Shown here piece by piece: positions 1-9,901 of a DNA stretch of 64,000 bases. Source of the stretch: Gracilaria domingensis (taxonomy: Eukaryota > Rhodophyta > Florideophyceae > Gracilariales > Gracilariaceae). The notes beneath the pieces are model-generated. The model was not told the DNA's origin. It made no database searches and worked only from the letters and a program-made list of their open reading frames with translations. The stretch is from the NCBI GenBank assembly GCA_022539475.1, contig VCMS01000130.1:82121-146120 (forward strand), written 5' to 3'. Position 1 is the stretch's first letter. Each line of letters starts with the position of its first letter. The translations under genes were made by a program, and so were the position numbers.

Positions 1-651
1 ATTGTACTCGACGGATCATTTTGCGCGGAACGACGCATCGCTTCCCTCCTCCAAAATCCGTCGAAACTGCGTTGAAGAACTTTTGTTATCCACCCGAGGA
101 ACGATCAAAGACGAAGACACAGTTTGTAGCAACAAGAGCCAAGCGGTGCTGGGGATGCCTTTTCCCGCCCTGTGAGAACAATGAGGACACGCCAGAGATA
201 GAACTACTGTTACAGCAGATGTCCTCGCCGCGGAGCAGAGGGGTAAAACGGGAGCGGCAAGGGGGAATCGGATCAAAACACTACTCTGGAAGACTTGAGA
301 GTGCAACAACTCTGGGGGCCACTACAATTCGAGTGGGCCACAGCTAACAATGATGAAAAGGCAGCTTTTCGGATTTACATTTTACGGGGCTGATAGCATA
401 TCGGGTGTTTGAATGGCTGTTGCAAAGTATATGATTGAGATCAGCTGCTGTCCCATCTAGTACCTTTTCATACTTTGAATGGCGTCACAATCAAGAGCAT
501 GGGCTGTCGCACATGACGCTGAGCCAGTTGAGTGGTAGAAGGCAGTTGAGACGCTGTGGGGAAGCTACAACAAAAAACAGGTGTTGATTCGTATTGAGTT
601 GTTAGGCTTGGAAGGAAGCGCTTTACATGGCGTGAAAATGAAGACGTATAG
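1..651. other. No supportable gene
   Basis: Open frames of about 100 codons exist on both strands (16-309 and 21-347) and overlap each other, but neither shows a recognisable domain. The stretch from about 350 to 651 lies downstream of the RPN11 stop codon and is probably its 3' untranslated region and spacer. Confidence 0.4.
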
Positions 652-1596
652 TTAATCTGTGGTAGCAACTTCTTGCCGAAATATGACCGTGTCGAGCATG
701 GTGCCCAGACATTGGTTAATGTTCTCGGCCATGAGTTGGGCCACATCGGCCGCGAGGTGCTTCTTGGCATCCCGCTTGCCCACCCTAGCAATGACGAGTT
801 GCTCCGGCGTGAGTTTCTGCTCCTCTTGCACGGCCTTGTGGTAGGCCTTTGCAAGCTGGAGCATGGCGGCGACGGTCTGCTCGTTGCTCTCCGAATGCTT
901 TTCAAAGTCGGAGACAGACAGACTATCCATCCACTTCTTCTTGTGCAGGTTGAGGAGCATCTCTTGCTCCAGCTCGTTCTTCTTGTACGCGATGGCGATG
1001 GAGTAGTACTGGCGGTTGAGCCCGTGGATGAGGGCCTGAATGGAAGGCTTGTTCAAATGGCCGACGTTGGAAGTGGTCTGACGCGGCTCCTGCCCCAGCA
1101 TGTGCATCTGCGGAATGATGAGGCGGAAGGCATCGATGACGACCTTGCCCTTGACGGACTGGATCGGATCGATGACGACGGCGATGGCGCGCGGATTGAG
1201 CTGCTCAAAACTCTGCTGCGTGTTGATGTCCACGCCGGACAGCCAGCAGCCAAAGCTGGGATGCGAGTGATACCAGCCGACGACGACCTCCGGGCGGCCG
1301 GTCTGCTTGAGCATGTCGAGCATCTTGGTCTGGAAGACGGGATCGACGGCCTCGACGGACACGCCGGTGCCGCTCTGCGGCATGGCGAACACGTCGAGCA
1401 CCTTGACGGTGTAGTCGTCGACAAAGTCGCCCAGCATGAGCCCCATGACCTCCATGGGCACGCCGGCGCGGCCGTGCTTGAGCATCTTGAGCAGCGCGAG
1501 CGACGAGATGTACACGGTCTCGGCGGTGTCCCACACGGGCGCGTCGGCGGCCATGGCGCCCTGGCTCTGCGTGAGCATCCGCTGCAGGCGCTCCAT
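652..1596 (-). CDS. RPN11: 26S proteasome regulatory subunit RPN11 (PSMD14), JAMM deubiquitinase
   Basis: This is the zinc metalloprotease of the proteasome lid that removes ubiquitin chains from substrates as they enter the 26S proteasome. The start at 1596 (MERLQRML) gives 314 residues, close to the usual 300-310. The MPN+/JAMM domain covers roughly residues 25-160. Catalytic residues are visible: Glu49 in MEVMG, and the zinc-binding motif His110-Ser-His112 with Ser120 and Asp123. The frame stays open beyond 1596 to 1962, but that extension is Arg/Ala-rich low complexity from the promoter and has no ATG. No intron is needed. The gene is divergent from the gene at 2074. The identification is secure from the sequence; proteasome function is known from the family. 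Confidence 0.97.
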   Translation of the reverse strand: MERLQRMLTQSQGAMAADAPVWDTAETVYISSLALLKMLKHGRAGVPMEVMGLMLGDFVDDYTVKVLDVFAMPQSGTGVSVEAVDPVFQTKMLDMLKQTGRPEVVVGWYHSHPSFGCWLSGVDINTQQSFEQLNPRAIAVVIDPIQSVKGKVVIDAFRLIIPQMHMLGQEPRQTTSNVGHLNKPSIQALIHGLNRQYYSIAIAYKKNELEQEMLLNLHKKKWMDSLSVSDFEKHSESNEQTVAAMLQLAKAYHKAVQEEQKLTPEQLVIARVGKRDAKKHLAADVAQLMAENINQCLGTMLDTVIFRQEVATTD

Positions 1597-2073
1597 GGCT
1601 GGTGGGTGGGGAGGGGGGGAGGGGGGGGGGCGGGAGAGGGCGAAGCGCAAGCTGGGGTGAAGCGCAAACGCGAGCGAAGCGCAAGCTGCGGAGCGAAGCG
1701 CAAAACGCGAGCGAAGCGCAAGCTGGCGGCGAAGCGCAAACGCGAGAAAAGTGCGGCACAGGGCGAAGCGCAGCGTTGGCGCTGCGGCGCGCCGACCGAT
1801 CGATCGCGCGCTGCGGCGATGGCGCTGGAGCGCAAAAGCGCTGGAGCGCAAAAGCGCTGGAGCGCGAGGCGGAGCGCACACGCGCGCCACGCGAACACGC
1901 GGCGGCGCGCGAACAGGCGCGCCAACGGCGGCGCGACACGCGTCGCAGCGCGCAGGCTGCACGCGCGCGCGCGCGCGCGCGCGCGTGCAGCGCCGCGCGG
2001 CTTGCTACACGACGAAACACGCCGTTGGCGTTCGCGCGGCCGCGCGGCCGTTGCGTTTCAAAGCGGCGTGGAG
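1597..2073. promoter_or_regulatory. CpG-rich bidirectional intergenic region with GCGCAAA repeats
   Basis: The 477 bp between the divergent RPN11 and 2074 genes should hold both promoters. It starts with a G-run (about 1606-1632), then imperfect tandem copies of GAAGCGCAAGCT-like units (about 1636-1790), then two tandem copies of GGAGCGCAAAAGCGCT (about 1826-1865). GCGCAAA is the complement of TTTGCGC, which resembles an E2F site; use as such is inference. No TATA box is evident. Confidence 0.45.
1956..1991. repeat. Perfect 36-bp palindrome with a (CG)n core
   Basis: The arms read GCTGCACGCG into a pure alternating CG run and back out as CGCGTGCAGC; the two 18-nt halves are exact reverse complements. 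Alternating CG favours Z-DNA, and perfect symmetry permits a cruciform. It lies in the divergent promoter region. Confidence 0.9.
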
Positions 2074-2718
2074 ATGCGCGGCGCGGTGCAGCTGCGATTA
2101 CCCCCGCCGCCGGCAGCGGCGTCGCCCCCGGCCTCGCTTCGCCGCCAGCGCTGCGCGTGCTCGGCCACGGCGCAACAGGGGCTGCGGCGCTTTGCGGCCG
2201 ACTACGCGTTCGGCAGCGCCGCGCGGCTGGACGCCGTCGACGTGCCGCCGCCGCCGCCGCCGCGCGGCGCCGCCGCCGCCGCCGCCGCCGCCTTTGCATG
2301 CGCGCATGGCGCCGCCACTAACTTTGCTCAGCGAGCCACTAACCAACCTCACAAACTGTTCGCGCCGCGCGCGGCCCCCGCCGCCGCGGACGCCGCCGCC
2401 GCCGCGGACGCCGCCGCGCCGCGCGCCGAGCCCGCGCCCGAGCCCGCGCCGGCCGCGCGGTCGCGCGCGCTGGTGTTCGGCGAACGGGCGCCGCGGCTGC
2501 AGCTGCCGGTGAAGGAGCGCATCGAGCGGAGGCCGGTGCCCAAGCGCAGCCGCGAGGCGCTCAGCGTGGACGCGCTGGCCGCCATGATGGAAAACGTGCT
2601 GGGCGACGCGCCCAGCGTCAAGAGAGCCAAGGCGGCCGGCGCCAGCAAGCGCCTGTCCGAGCAGGTGGCGCGCCTGCAGCTGCGCGCGTCCGCGTCGTCG
2701 CCGCGCTGCGCGCCTCGC

Positions 2719-2751
<33 letters not shown>

Positions 2752-2883
2752 CCGGCCGCATCGCCCGCCCCCGCCGCGCCGGCCACGGACGACGACACGG
2801 CCGACGAGCTCAGCTTCCTGGTGGAGCGCTGTCACCTCAACGCCGACGGCAAGGAGCAGCCGTTTATGCCGTACATCACTTGA
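2074..2883 (+). CDS. Ala/Pro-rich putative nuclear protein of unknown function
   Basis: I chose the ATG at 2074 (MRGAVQLRL) because the in-frame sequence before it is promoter repeat and antisense RPN11. It gives 269 residues. Runs of Pro, Ala and Asp-Ala mark it as largely disordered. The C-terminal half is more ordered: basic clusters (KRSREAL, VKRAK, SKRL) that could be nuclear localisation signals surround a segment with MMENVLGD, and the protein ends LNADGKEQPFMPYIT. I do not recognise a family. An ATG at 1819 and a small intron near 2310-2350 are possible. GC content is very high, as in RPN11. AATAAA follows at 2895-2900. Confidence 0.6.
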
Positions 2884-2894
2884 GTTGTACAACA

Positions 2895-2900
2895 AATAAA
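2895..2900 (+). terminator. Putative polyadenylation signal AATAAA
   Basis: A canonical AATAAA lies 12 bp after the stop codon of the 2074-2883 gene, in sequence that has dropped sharply in GC. Confidence 0.4.
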
Positions 2901-3150
2901 AACGCGACCAACGTCGCGCGCCGCTCGCTCGTGTGTGGCGCACGTGGCGTGTACATGTATGACGCCTTTGCCGGTTCGCAGCGTAGTCTGGCGTCCCCCA
3001 CCGCTCTCCACCCCCCTCTCTCCGCCCCGCCTCCAGCCGCGCCGTCAAGACCGCCGCCGCGCGCGACTTAAGACACGTCGCTCTCTCGCTCGCTCTCTCT
3101 CGCGCTTCCGTTTACCCGCGTGCACTCGTTTCCACCGCCAGCCTCTCGAG

Positions 3151-3574
3151 ATGAGCGGCGACAACAACGATAAAGAGGACCGCACAGCAAAGGCTGCGCC
3201 GCAAAAGGTGTGTATCGCCTTCAATCGTCGACCCGTGCCTCCTCCATCCATGTCGTCGTTCGTCTCCCACGCTGACCGTGTGCTCTCTAACCCCCTCTTG
3301 CCCTCCCCATCCCAGAAGCGCCGCGCACAGGCCGGTGACTTTGAAAAGCAGGTGGAGCGCATTCGTAAGGACATAGACACCATCCGCTCCAATCTCGCCG
3401 CCGCTGAAAAGTAAGTTCCGCGCACAACCTTCGGCCTCGTTCAATTATTCCGCCACTCACAGCGCCGCAATTTTGTCTTGCAGAGCGCTGGACGTCACTG
3501 GAGTTCCGTATGACGCAACGCAGGAACAAGAGCACGACGACCACGATGCGCCTGCGCCGCAGCAACAAACATGA
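3151..3574 (+). CDS. Small 80-aa protein, three exons, unknown function
   Basis: Exons at 3151-3207, 3316-3410 and 3484-3574 join in frame. Intron 1 starts GTGTGT and ends CCCAG (108 bp); intron 2 starts GTAAGT and ends TTGCAG (73 bp). The 80-residue product starts MSGDNNDKEDRTAKAAPQK. Its middle is a charged segment rich in Glu, Arg and Lys that looks helical and possibly coiled coil (FEKQVERIRKDIDTIRSNL), and it ends with an acidic His/Gln-rich tail. A CT-rich tract (about 3075-3110) precedes the start, as in many promoters. No family is recognised. The splice sites and the compact joined frame make it convincing as a gene; function is unknown. Confidence 0.75.
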
Positions 3575-3649
3575 CATGCACTGCGTCCCTTAACTTGTGT
3601 CTGCCACATCCTACATAACTTCCTGCGCCCATTAAAACAACCTTGTCAT

Positions 3650-4222
3650 TCACGTATCCGAATCCGACGCCAAACTCGAACCGTCCTCGCTCTGCGTCGC
3701 CTGCTCGCGTTCATCGCGTTCCTCCGTTCCAACCCCTTCCTCCGTTCGAACCTTCCTTGCTTTCCAATTCTCGTCAACAATCTCCTCCCATCGATTCATC
3801 ATCCGATAATACGCTGTCGTACTATCATCATCAACAAAAGCCATCGTCACACACCGTAACTTCTCCCCCGATTCCGGATGCACACACTCCGCACACAGAT
3901 CGTACATCTCTGCAGCCGACAAGCTTTCCCACACGCTCACAGGCACCACCGCCTGCGTGCGGTCGCCGTCAGTGTCTCCGAATACCGAGTCGAACGCCCT
4001 CGCTGCTGAGCCCGCTATGTACGGGCGCTTTGCGCGCTGGCAGATGCGAACGTTGCTCCACTTGCGAATGCGTACCAAATCTTGGTACACTTGATATATC
4101 GTTTCGGAGCTTGCGTCGTCGGTGAGCTTGTACCGCTCCACGAACGTCCGGTACGCGTGCAGCGGCTGCAAATTGGGCGTTTCGTTGCCCTGGCCTCGTG
4201 CTGATTCGGAAGAGTTCTTCAT
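3650..4222 (-). CDS. TSEN15: tRNA-splicing endonuclease subunit Sen15/TSEN15-like
   Basis: The start at 4222 (MKNSSES) gives 190 residues. The Sen15 fold is visible: HAYRTFVERYKL and VYQDLVRIRKW in the first half, the strand-rich VVPVSVWESLSAAEMYDL, then CVTMAFVDDDSTTAYYRM, the hallmark DST..YYR of the family. Sen15 is a structural, non-catalytic subunit that pairs with Sen34 in the nuclear endonuclease that excises tRNA introns. The C-terminal 40 residues are an acidic disordered tail. The frame is open to 4279 without another ATG, so a short upstream exon is possible. It is convergent with the 80-aa gene, with only 75 bp between stop codons. Assignment rests on motif recognition. Confidence 0.8.
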   Translation of the reverse strand: MKNSSESARGQGNETPNLQPLHAYRTFVERYKLTDDASSETIYQVYQDLVRIRKWSNVRICQRAKRPYIAGSAARAFDSVFGDTDGDRTQAVVPVSVWESLSAAEMYDLCAECVHPESGEKLRCVTMAFVDDDSTTAYYRMMNRWEEIVDENWKARKVRTEEGVGTEERDEREQATQSEDGSSLASDSDT

Positions 4223-4425
4223 GGCTCGAGTAGCGATGCGGTTGAGGGCGGAGCGTGTTTCTCCAGTACAAAGAACCAAGTTGGTACATACGACCGCACC
4301 TGTGCCTTAGCACTTTTGCATAAAAAAAGGCTTGGTTATTAGTTTTTACCGCGACGTCCCGCTAGCTGTGGGCGTCTCTCACATCACCAAGCGAGAACGA
4401 AAGAGAAAGGTGCCGTGAAGGACTA

Positions 4426-4554
4426 GTCCTACCCGATTCATTCCGCATCGCACCAAAACCAAGTTAATGTCCTACCCGATTCATTCCGCATCGCACCAAA
4501 ACCAAGGTAATGTCCTACCCGATTCATTCCGCATCGCACCAAAACCAAGTTAAC
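4426..4554. repeat. Three tandem copies of a 43-bp unit
   Basis: Units begin at 4426, 4469 and 4512, each starting GTCCTACCCGATTCATTCCG and ending in CCAAAACCAAGTTAAT with at most one or two differences. They sit upstream of the TSEN15-like gene. Confidence 0.92.
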
Positions 4555-5047
4555 TTATCGCCTGCCCGAGGCAAAGAGAGAATGAAAGCCCTTCAAACCC
4601 ACACATCAAGCTTTAATCGTCAATAGGAAAACTACAGTATGATTCTTTGACATTTTAACCAAATACGAGCAACGAAACATCGCAGTTCACCAATCCAGTC
4701 TCTATGGCGATGTACGCAAAAGCTCATCATGATAAGGTCTTGACCAAGCATATTGTCTCTAAAAACGAAATCAATCATGTTCAGAAGACGAAAGCGTCTC
4801 CGGGCCGTTATTCAGTTGTAAAGGAAACGAGAAGGACCACGACAGAGAGGGAAGTATTTTACGCGAGGCGATTGCCTCTTTGCTTTGTCGGATAAAAGTA
4901 GGGCTTTCGCCATGTCATGATGCACTGAACAAGTCAGGTAAACAGAGAGTTCTTCGCAACGTCGGTGTCGTACAAGAGAAGTTTTACATGTTGCACTAAA
5001 CAATCCTCTCAATGAAGATAAAACTAATAAGCACCGTCTTTGTTACT
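4555..5047. other. Intergenic, no gene seen
   Basis: Short frames at 4704-4895 (plus) and 4812-5012 (minus) overlap each other and show no domain. The right part is 3' flank of the RRM gene. Confidence 0.4.
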
Positions 5048-7666
5048 CTAGGACCGTCTTCTCTTCGGCTGAGAAGATTTTTCTTCACAAATGGCGTTAT
5101 CACGCTGCCGCTTACGAGGATTAGAATAACCTTCACCATGATTCCGTTCGTCACCCCTCAGACCAATACACGGTTTGACACCAGGAATAGAAACGGAATC
5201 ATTATTCCGTAGACGTAATAAGGATACCGTCGGTACAGCCTCTACAGGGCCTTTCATACCTTTTTCATCCTTCACAAGTTCATCTGGTTTCAAAAATGTC
5301 ACCCTTAGAAAATTATGTATCTCTTCCCATACATTGCGACCCTTTTCACGAAGGTGCCAGAGCGTCGGAGATGGCAACCGGGGAAATAATAGGCCCTCCC
5401 ATGGCCAAAGCTCTGCCCGTTTTATGAACTGCTCAGCGCATTTGATCTTTGCCGCAGAGCGTTCCAAATGGTCGCAAGCAGTGTACGAAACCCTCGAAAT
5501 TTCTGAGCGAGATAGTCCGTCTTCTTGTAAAGAGCGAAGAAGACCACTGGCACTCCCTATGATGTCTTCAATTTCCGTGACATGTTTCATGTGCTGAGCA
5601 AGAAGTTTGTTACGGAGATCCTTGTAGCGATCATTCCGTGCCTTTCTTGCTTTCGCATACTTGTTGGCGAGCTCCACGGCCACTTTGAGACCCTCATTGC
5701 GTAGTTTGGTAAGGGCATGTTTGTCAATTTCTTTTCTGAGGCCTTTGGCCCTCCATTTTGACATAACTGCCCGTATGTTACCCGGGTTTTCCTTTCCAGT
5801 GGAGCTTCCACCGTTCCATCGGGCATTCGTAGAAGTTAAGCCAAATTCGGTGTTAGCCGAAGGACCCCCAGACTTATCAATTGCTTTCTCATTCCAGCAT
5901 CTGTGAGTAAACGCGTTCTTCACGCTCCCGGCAATGGTTTCCGTCCGTTTTGGAAGAGACGAATTTTGGCGATCTCCATTGTGATCCTTTTCTTCATATG
6001 TCGCTATCGCAACAATTTTCTCTCGACTTTGTGCAGCTTTGGCAGGACTGGTTACGGTTCGAAGCTTAGCCTGATCCTCACCGTCACCTCCAACTCTGAC
6101 GCCAACGACCTTCGATGCCAAATTGGCTGGTAGAGATCTTTCGATATCAGGCAGCTCAGTGATGCGCTGAGAATTTGCATCGGTGGGATTGGAGCCAGTA
6201 ATAACAACCACAGTTCCGGATTTGTCGGGATTTTTGTGCCCGCTGTGTTCTATAGGCTGCTCAGTGGTGCTTTGAGCACTTGCCTTAGCGGGAATGGGAT
6301 CGATGTTGACAAAAACAGCTTCGGGCTTGTCGAGATTTTTGAGCTCGCAGTGTTCGATAGGCTTCTCAGTAGTGCTTTGAGTATTTGAATCAATGACACC
6401 GGGATCGGTATTGTCAGCGAAAGCTTGGGTTTTGCTGAGAGTACTTTGGTGCTTGTTATGTTCGAGGTTCTGAACCAAAGATCCTGAGTACGTTGCTGGG
6501 GTTGATTGAACAGCAATTTTGTGAGCAGTGTTCTCACACAACCCCGGCGTTGAGAGCCTGTTCTCGAAGAATTCAAGGGGTGACTCGTGTGGAGCCACAT
6601 TCTCATCCGCCATGTGGGATTCCGTTTCCATATATGCATCCATGTCGCCGCATTCTAGACCAAGCTCTTGTTGGAAAGCGGATTCTCGCGTCTCTGCATA
6701 TTTGGGGTGATGAAAAGCAGCTTGGGTGATCTGGAATGCTTGGCTTGACCTCTGCACATCGGGAAAAACCCCGTGGCATGTGGTTTTTGCTTTGGCTTCT
6801 AAATCTCCCCCAACGCAGAGTGCTTGACACAACTGATCCTTCTCGGATTCCTGTTCGGTCCTCGAGGTGTCCATCCTCGTTTCCAGCCACGGCGGTTGCT
6901 TTTGCGTTGGAATCCTACATTGAATTGCAGTAGGCGACGTTTGAAACTTAACAACCTCCATAGGATGCAGATTTGGTTCAGGATTGCTTCTTGCCTCTAT
7001 CAGAGAAGCATTGCCCTGTGTGACCTTCCCCCTTGCACGTTCGGGGTCACCTGCCACATCAACGTCGTCCAGATAACCAATCCTTAGACGCTTGTTGCCG
7101 TAGCTCGGGTTGCTACACAGCAGTGCCTCCGCCGACGGCTTGTCCCACATCTTGACCAATGCGGTGCGTTGGGATCCATCAGCACCGGTGCGCCTTGTTA
7201 GCTGCACATCAAGGACGCCTTTGCCAAAGTGATAAAGCACTTCTTTAAGTTGGCGTGCGGTCCTTACTCCATTAGGCACTGGAGATATGATGAGAGTAGG
7301 GCTTCTCTCGACGAGCCAATCCTCTTCCTCCTTCTTCTCCCGCAAACGCGCTTTCTGTCGCACTTCGTACGGTTCATAAATTTGCAAGTTTAGAACCTTC
7401 TTTTCATGCGAGCGCCCTTTTGCGAGTGCCAGGGCTGCATCACTTACGGACGTGAACGTGACGACAGCCGTTCGCCTTGAGGTTTCCTTTTTGGTGCCTC
7501 TCAGGCTCACATTCGACACCGTGACCGGCAATTGTTGAAAGTGCTCGGTCAATGCTGCAGCCGAGAACAATGACACAGGAACTGCCTTGATGAACAAGGC
7601 TCGACGCTCATCTGTGTAGAGCGACGCCTTTTTGTTTCTTTGGGCACGAGAGCTTTCAAATTCCAT
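5048..7666 (-). CDS. Large RRM-like RNA-binding protein, unknown function
   Basis: A single 872-codon frame from an ATG at 7666 to TAG at 5048-5050. The N-terminus holds two RRM-like folds: about residues 22-100 (ALFIKAVPV ... TAVVTFTSVSDAALALA) and about 122-205 (PTLIISPVPN ... TALVKMWDKPSAEALL), separated by a charged helix. The middle is long, disordered and Ser/Thr/Glu-rich, with an imperfect ~42-residue repeat (DNA about 6130-6430; units contain STTEQPIEH and NPDKSG). The C-terminal part (from about 650) is helical and basic, followed by a basic tail ending PKRRRS, a likely nuclear signal. I expect a nuclear RNA-binding protein. The RRM calls are by fold pattern; RNP consensus residues are weak. 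Confidence 0.75.
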   Translation of the reverse strand: MEFESSRAQRNKKASLYTDERRALFIKAVPVSLFSAAALTEHFQQLPVTVSNVSLRGTKKETSRRTAVVTFTSVSDAALALAKGRSHEKKVLNLQIYEPYEVRQKARLREKKEEEDWLVERSPTLIISPVPNGVRTARQLKEVLYHFGKGVLDVQLTRRTGADGSQRTALVKMWDKPSAEALLCSNPSYGNKRLRIGYLDDVDVAGDPERARGKVTQGNASLIEARSNPEPNLHPMEVVKFQTSPTAIQCRIPTQKQPPWLETRMDTSRTEQESEKDQLCQALCVGGDLEAKAKTTCHGVFPDVQRSSQAFQITQAAFHHPKYAETRESAFQQELGLECGDMDAYMETESHMADENVAPHESPLEFFENRLSTPGLCENTAHKIAVQSTPATYSGSLVQNLEHNKHQSTLSKTQAFADNTDPGVIDSNTQSTTEKPIEHCELKNLDKPEAVFVNIDPIPAKASAQSTTEQPIEHSGHKNPDKSGTVVVITGSNPTDANSQRITELPDIERSLPANLASKVVGVRVGGDGEDQAKLRTVTSPAKAAQSREKIVAIATYEEKDHNGDRQNSSLPKRTETIAGSVKNAFTHRCWNEKAIDKSGGPSANTEFGLTSTNARWNGGSSTGKENPGNIRAVMSKWRAKGLRKEIDKHALTKLRNEGLKVAVELANKYAKARKARNDRYKDLRNKLLAQHMKHVTEIEDIIGSASGLLRSLQEDGLSRSEISRVSYTACDHLERSAAKIKCAEQFIKRAELWPWEGLLFPRLPSPTLWHLREKGRNVWEEIHNFLRVTFLKPDELVKDEKGMKGPVEAVPTVSLLRLRNNDSVSIPGVKPCIGLRGDERNHGEGYSNPRKRQRDNAICEEKSSQPKRRRS

Positions 7667-9901
7667 CGCAGATGATAATGCTTGGCGTGAAAGAACTTAG
7701 GGACGACGAATGAGAATGACCAGGAAGGAGAAGAGCGTCTCTACGCGTATGCTGCCCCAGTTCTCTTTAAGTAGGGACAAGAGGGCAGGTGGTCTGCGGA
7801 GGTGAAGGGAACTATGCGTCACGACTGACACGCAGCTTGAGAAGTAGACGTGTGTACAGACATTCATAACACAATTGCTGACTTAACACTGCTAAGAGCG
7901 CGTATCCAAGAATGCAAATCATGCTTCCTCTGAGCTTCCTTGCGTGATATCACGAGCTTGTCACTCTGATTGTCAGCCAAGGTGATAATTAAAATGAGGA
8001 ACTGGTGCTGAAGGTTTGAATTGCGTCTCTCTCCCTCTTCCAATTGCGCCTTCCGCTTCGAATTACGCCTGTCACTCCAGTTGCCCATGAGCTTCTAACT
8101 GCTTCTCAAGCTTTGAACTGTTTCTACTGCCCAGCAAATCGCTCCAATTCGAGCTCTTATTTGAGCTCCGAGCGTGTACGAGAAATGGCACACCTATTAC
8201 TATATTTAGAACATTGCTTCCCTTCTATTGAATGTACTGCAACTTCCGACAATACAGAACTTCACACTGTTCATCCAGAAAGACAACTAAAGATGAGCCT
8301 AAAGGTTACATGTAGAGTAGAAAAAGTTTCTAACCTCTTTAGCTTCACCATTATGATTGCCTGCTCTACGTGATCGTCAGGGTCTGACTGCTCGTTCTCT
8401 GATTAGAAAACCGTCTGAAAAGGTTTTGGCCTTTTTCGTGAGAGAACGTTTCTTTCAACAGAAACTTTTGGTACAATGCCAAAATTAGGCTGATACACCC
8501 GCAAATAGAGAAAGAGAGAGAGAGAAAGAGCTTCACCATCAGCCAGTGGCCTGTACTTGTTCACAGAATCGGTTACAACACAAAGCAGGTACATTAAATA
8601 ATCTGTTAGACAATGGCCGTCAAAGTTCTTGGCGTCCCTTAGGAGAGAAGGTTACTCTTAGATAACTTTATATCTAACCTTACTTCTGCCTCGTAATTGG
8701 CGGCAGACGACCATATATGAGAGAGAGAGAGAGAGAAATACTCCGTAACGGCCTTGGCTGGCTGATCGGTTACCGAAGGGAGACTGTTTCTCAGAGCGAG
8801 CATCATGACGATCATCATCGCGATGATCATCATGATGGTTGGGAAGGACAGAGAATTACTGTACAGTCTTCGACTGTGAATAGAACTGTCCGGTTCGACG
8901 GGGTTGAACTGTGGCACTGTGTGTGATAGATCTGTTCTGCCTTCGCAAAGACTCTTTGCGGGTGAAAAGCGGTGCAACAGGAACTGTTACTTGGGAAGTT
9001 CTCGGACAACAGTTACTGTTGGTTTCATGACGTAGTGACGAGATTTATCTTCTGCACCGCCGATTTCAGGCTTGTTGCCTGAACTTCGCCCTGACTTCGC
9101 CTTCAAATGAACGAGGGAGGTGCAAAGCTCGCAAATGGTCGCCGAAACACGAGTGTGGTGGCCTTGCATGTCTTCCATAGTGTCAAAGACGAGCGCCGAA
9201 TACGTTGTATTCAACAAGATTCGATTAGAAGCATCCTACTGAAAGGAATCGTAAGTGAACTTGAGATGGTGATTCACCATCGCCGTACACCCAGAGGTTA
9301 ACTTACTCAGTCTCGTCAGAAATCACAGGTACCGGTGATGAGAACTGAATACAGCATCGAACTCCTAACCTTCCATCTTCTCCCGCACAGCCCTGGATCA
9401 TGCACGCTCGAATCCCGGTGTTTGAGCATATGTACCTTGTGAGTATCTGTTCAACTTTTGTAACTGCGCACGGCAGATGACACGGGCACACTGAATGCCT
9501 GCAAAGTGCTTCTTTTAGCAGATGAGACAAGCCTGATGTGACACTGAATGAACATCATGGGCCATGAGTCTTGATCGATTCTATGACTGTGAAGCGCAGT
9601 AGCGCTTTTTAACTGCTGCCATTCTTTGGACTCGATGGTGCACGGAATGGTTGGCGTGTTCACGTTTTGTTGCTTTTCTTAAACCTGCTTAAAGGATTCA
9701 AACAGTATACGGGGGCACGCTCGCGAATGCTTCGCCGGATAGTACAACGGTAGCTGCAGAAGACGTTAGTTGATGTTCGCTAGACACGCCGTGGCAAGAG
9801 CTCGGCAAAGAAACACGCACTGACCTGGCGACCAGAAATGACGTTTGCAATACAAAGAAGCACCGTAAGACGAGATTCATCGAACAGTTACAACGATATA
9901 T
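7667..9901. other. 2.2-kb intergenic region, no gene seen
   Basis: Only short frames are present on both strands. Visible structure: GA/CT microsatellites at about 8511-8530 and 8718-8737, and an imperfect palindrome at 8801-8838 built of GATCAT/ATGATC units around CGCG. The right end is probably the 3' flank of the MYND gene. Confidence 0.5.
8801..8838. repeat. Imperfect palindrome of ATGATC units
   Basis: Centred between 8820 and 8821; the core ATCATCGCGATGAT is a perfect palindrome and the arms continue with a few mismatches. Confidence 0.7.

Noticed and set aside
673-2073. Long plus-strand frame opposite RPN11
   Set aside because: It is the antisense of the RPN11 coding region plus promoter repeats; only the part from the ATG at 2074 looks like a gene.
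1205-2299. Arg- and Pro-rich frames on both strands
   Set aside because: They follow from GC-rich simple repeats and the shadow of RPN11.
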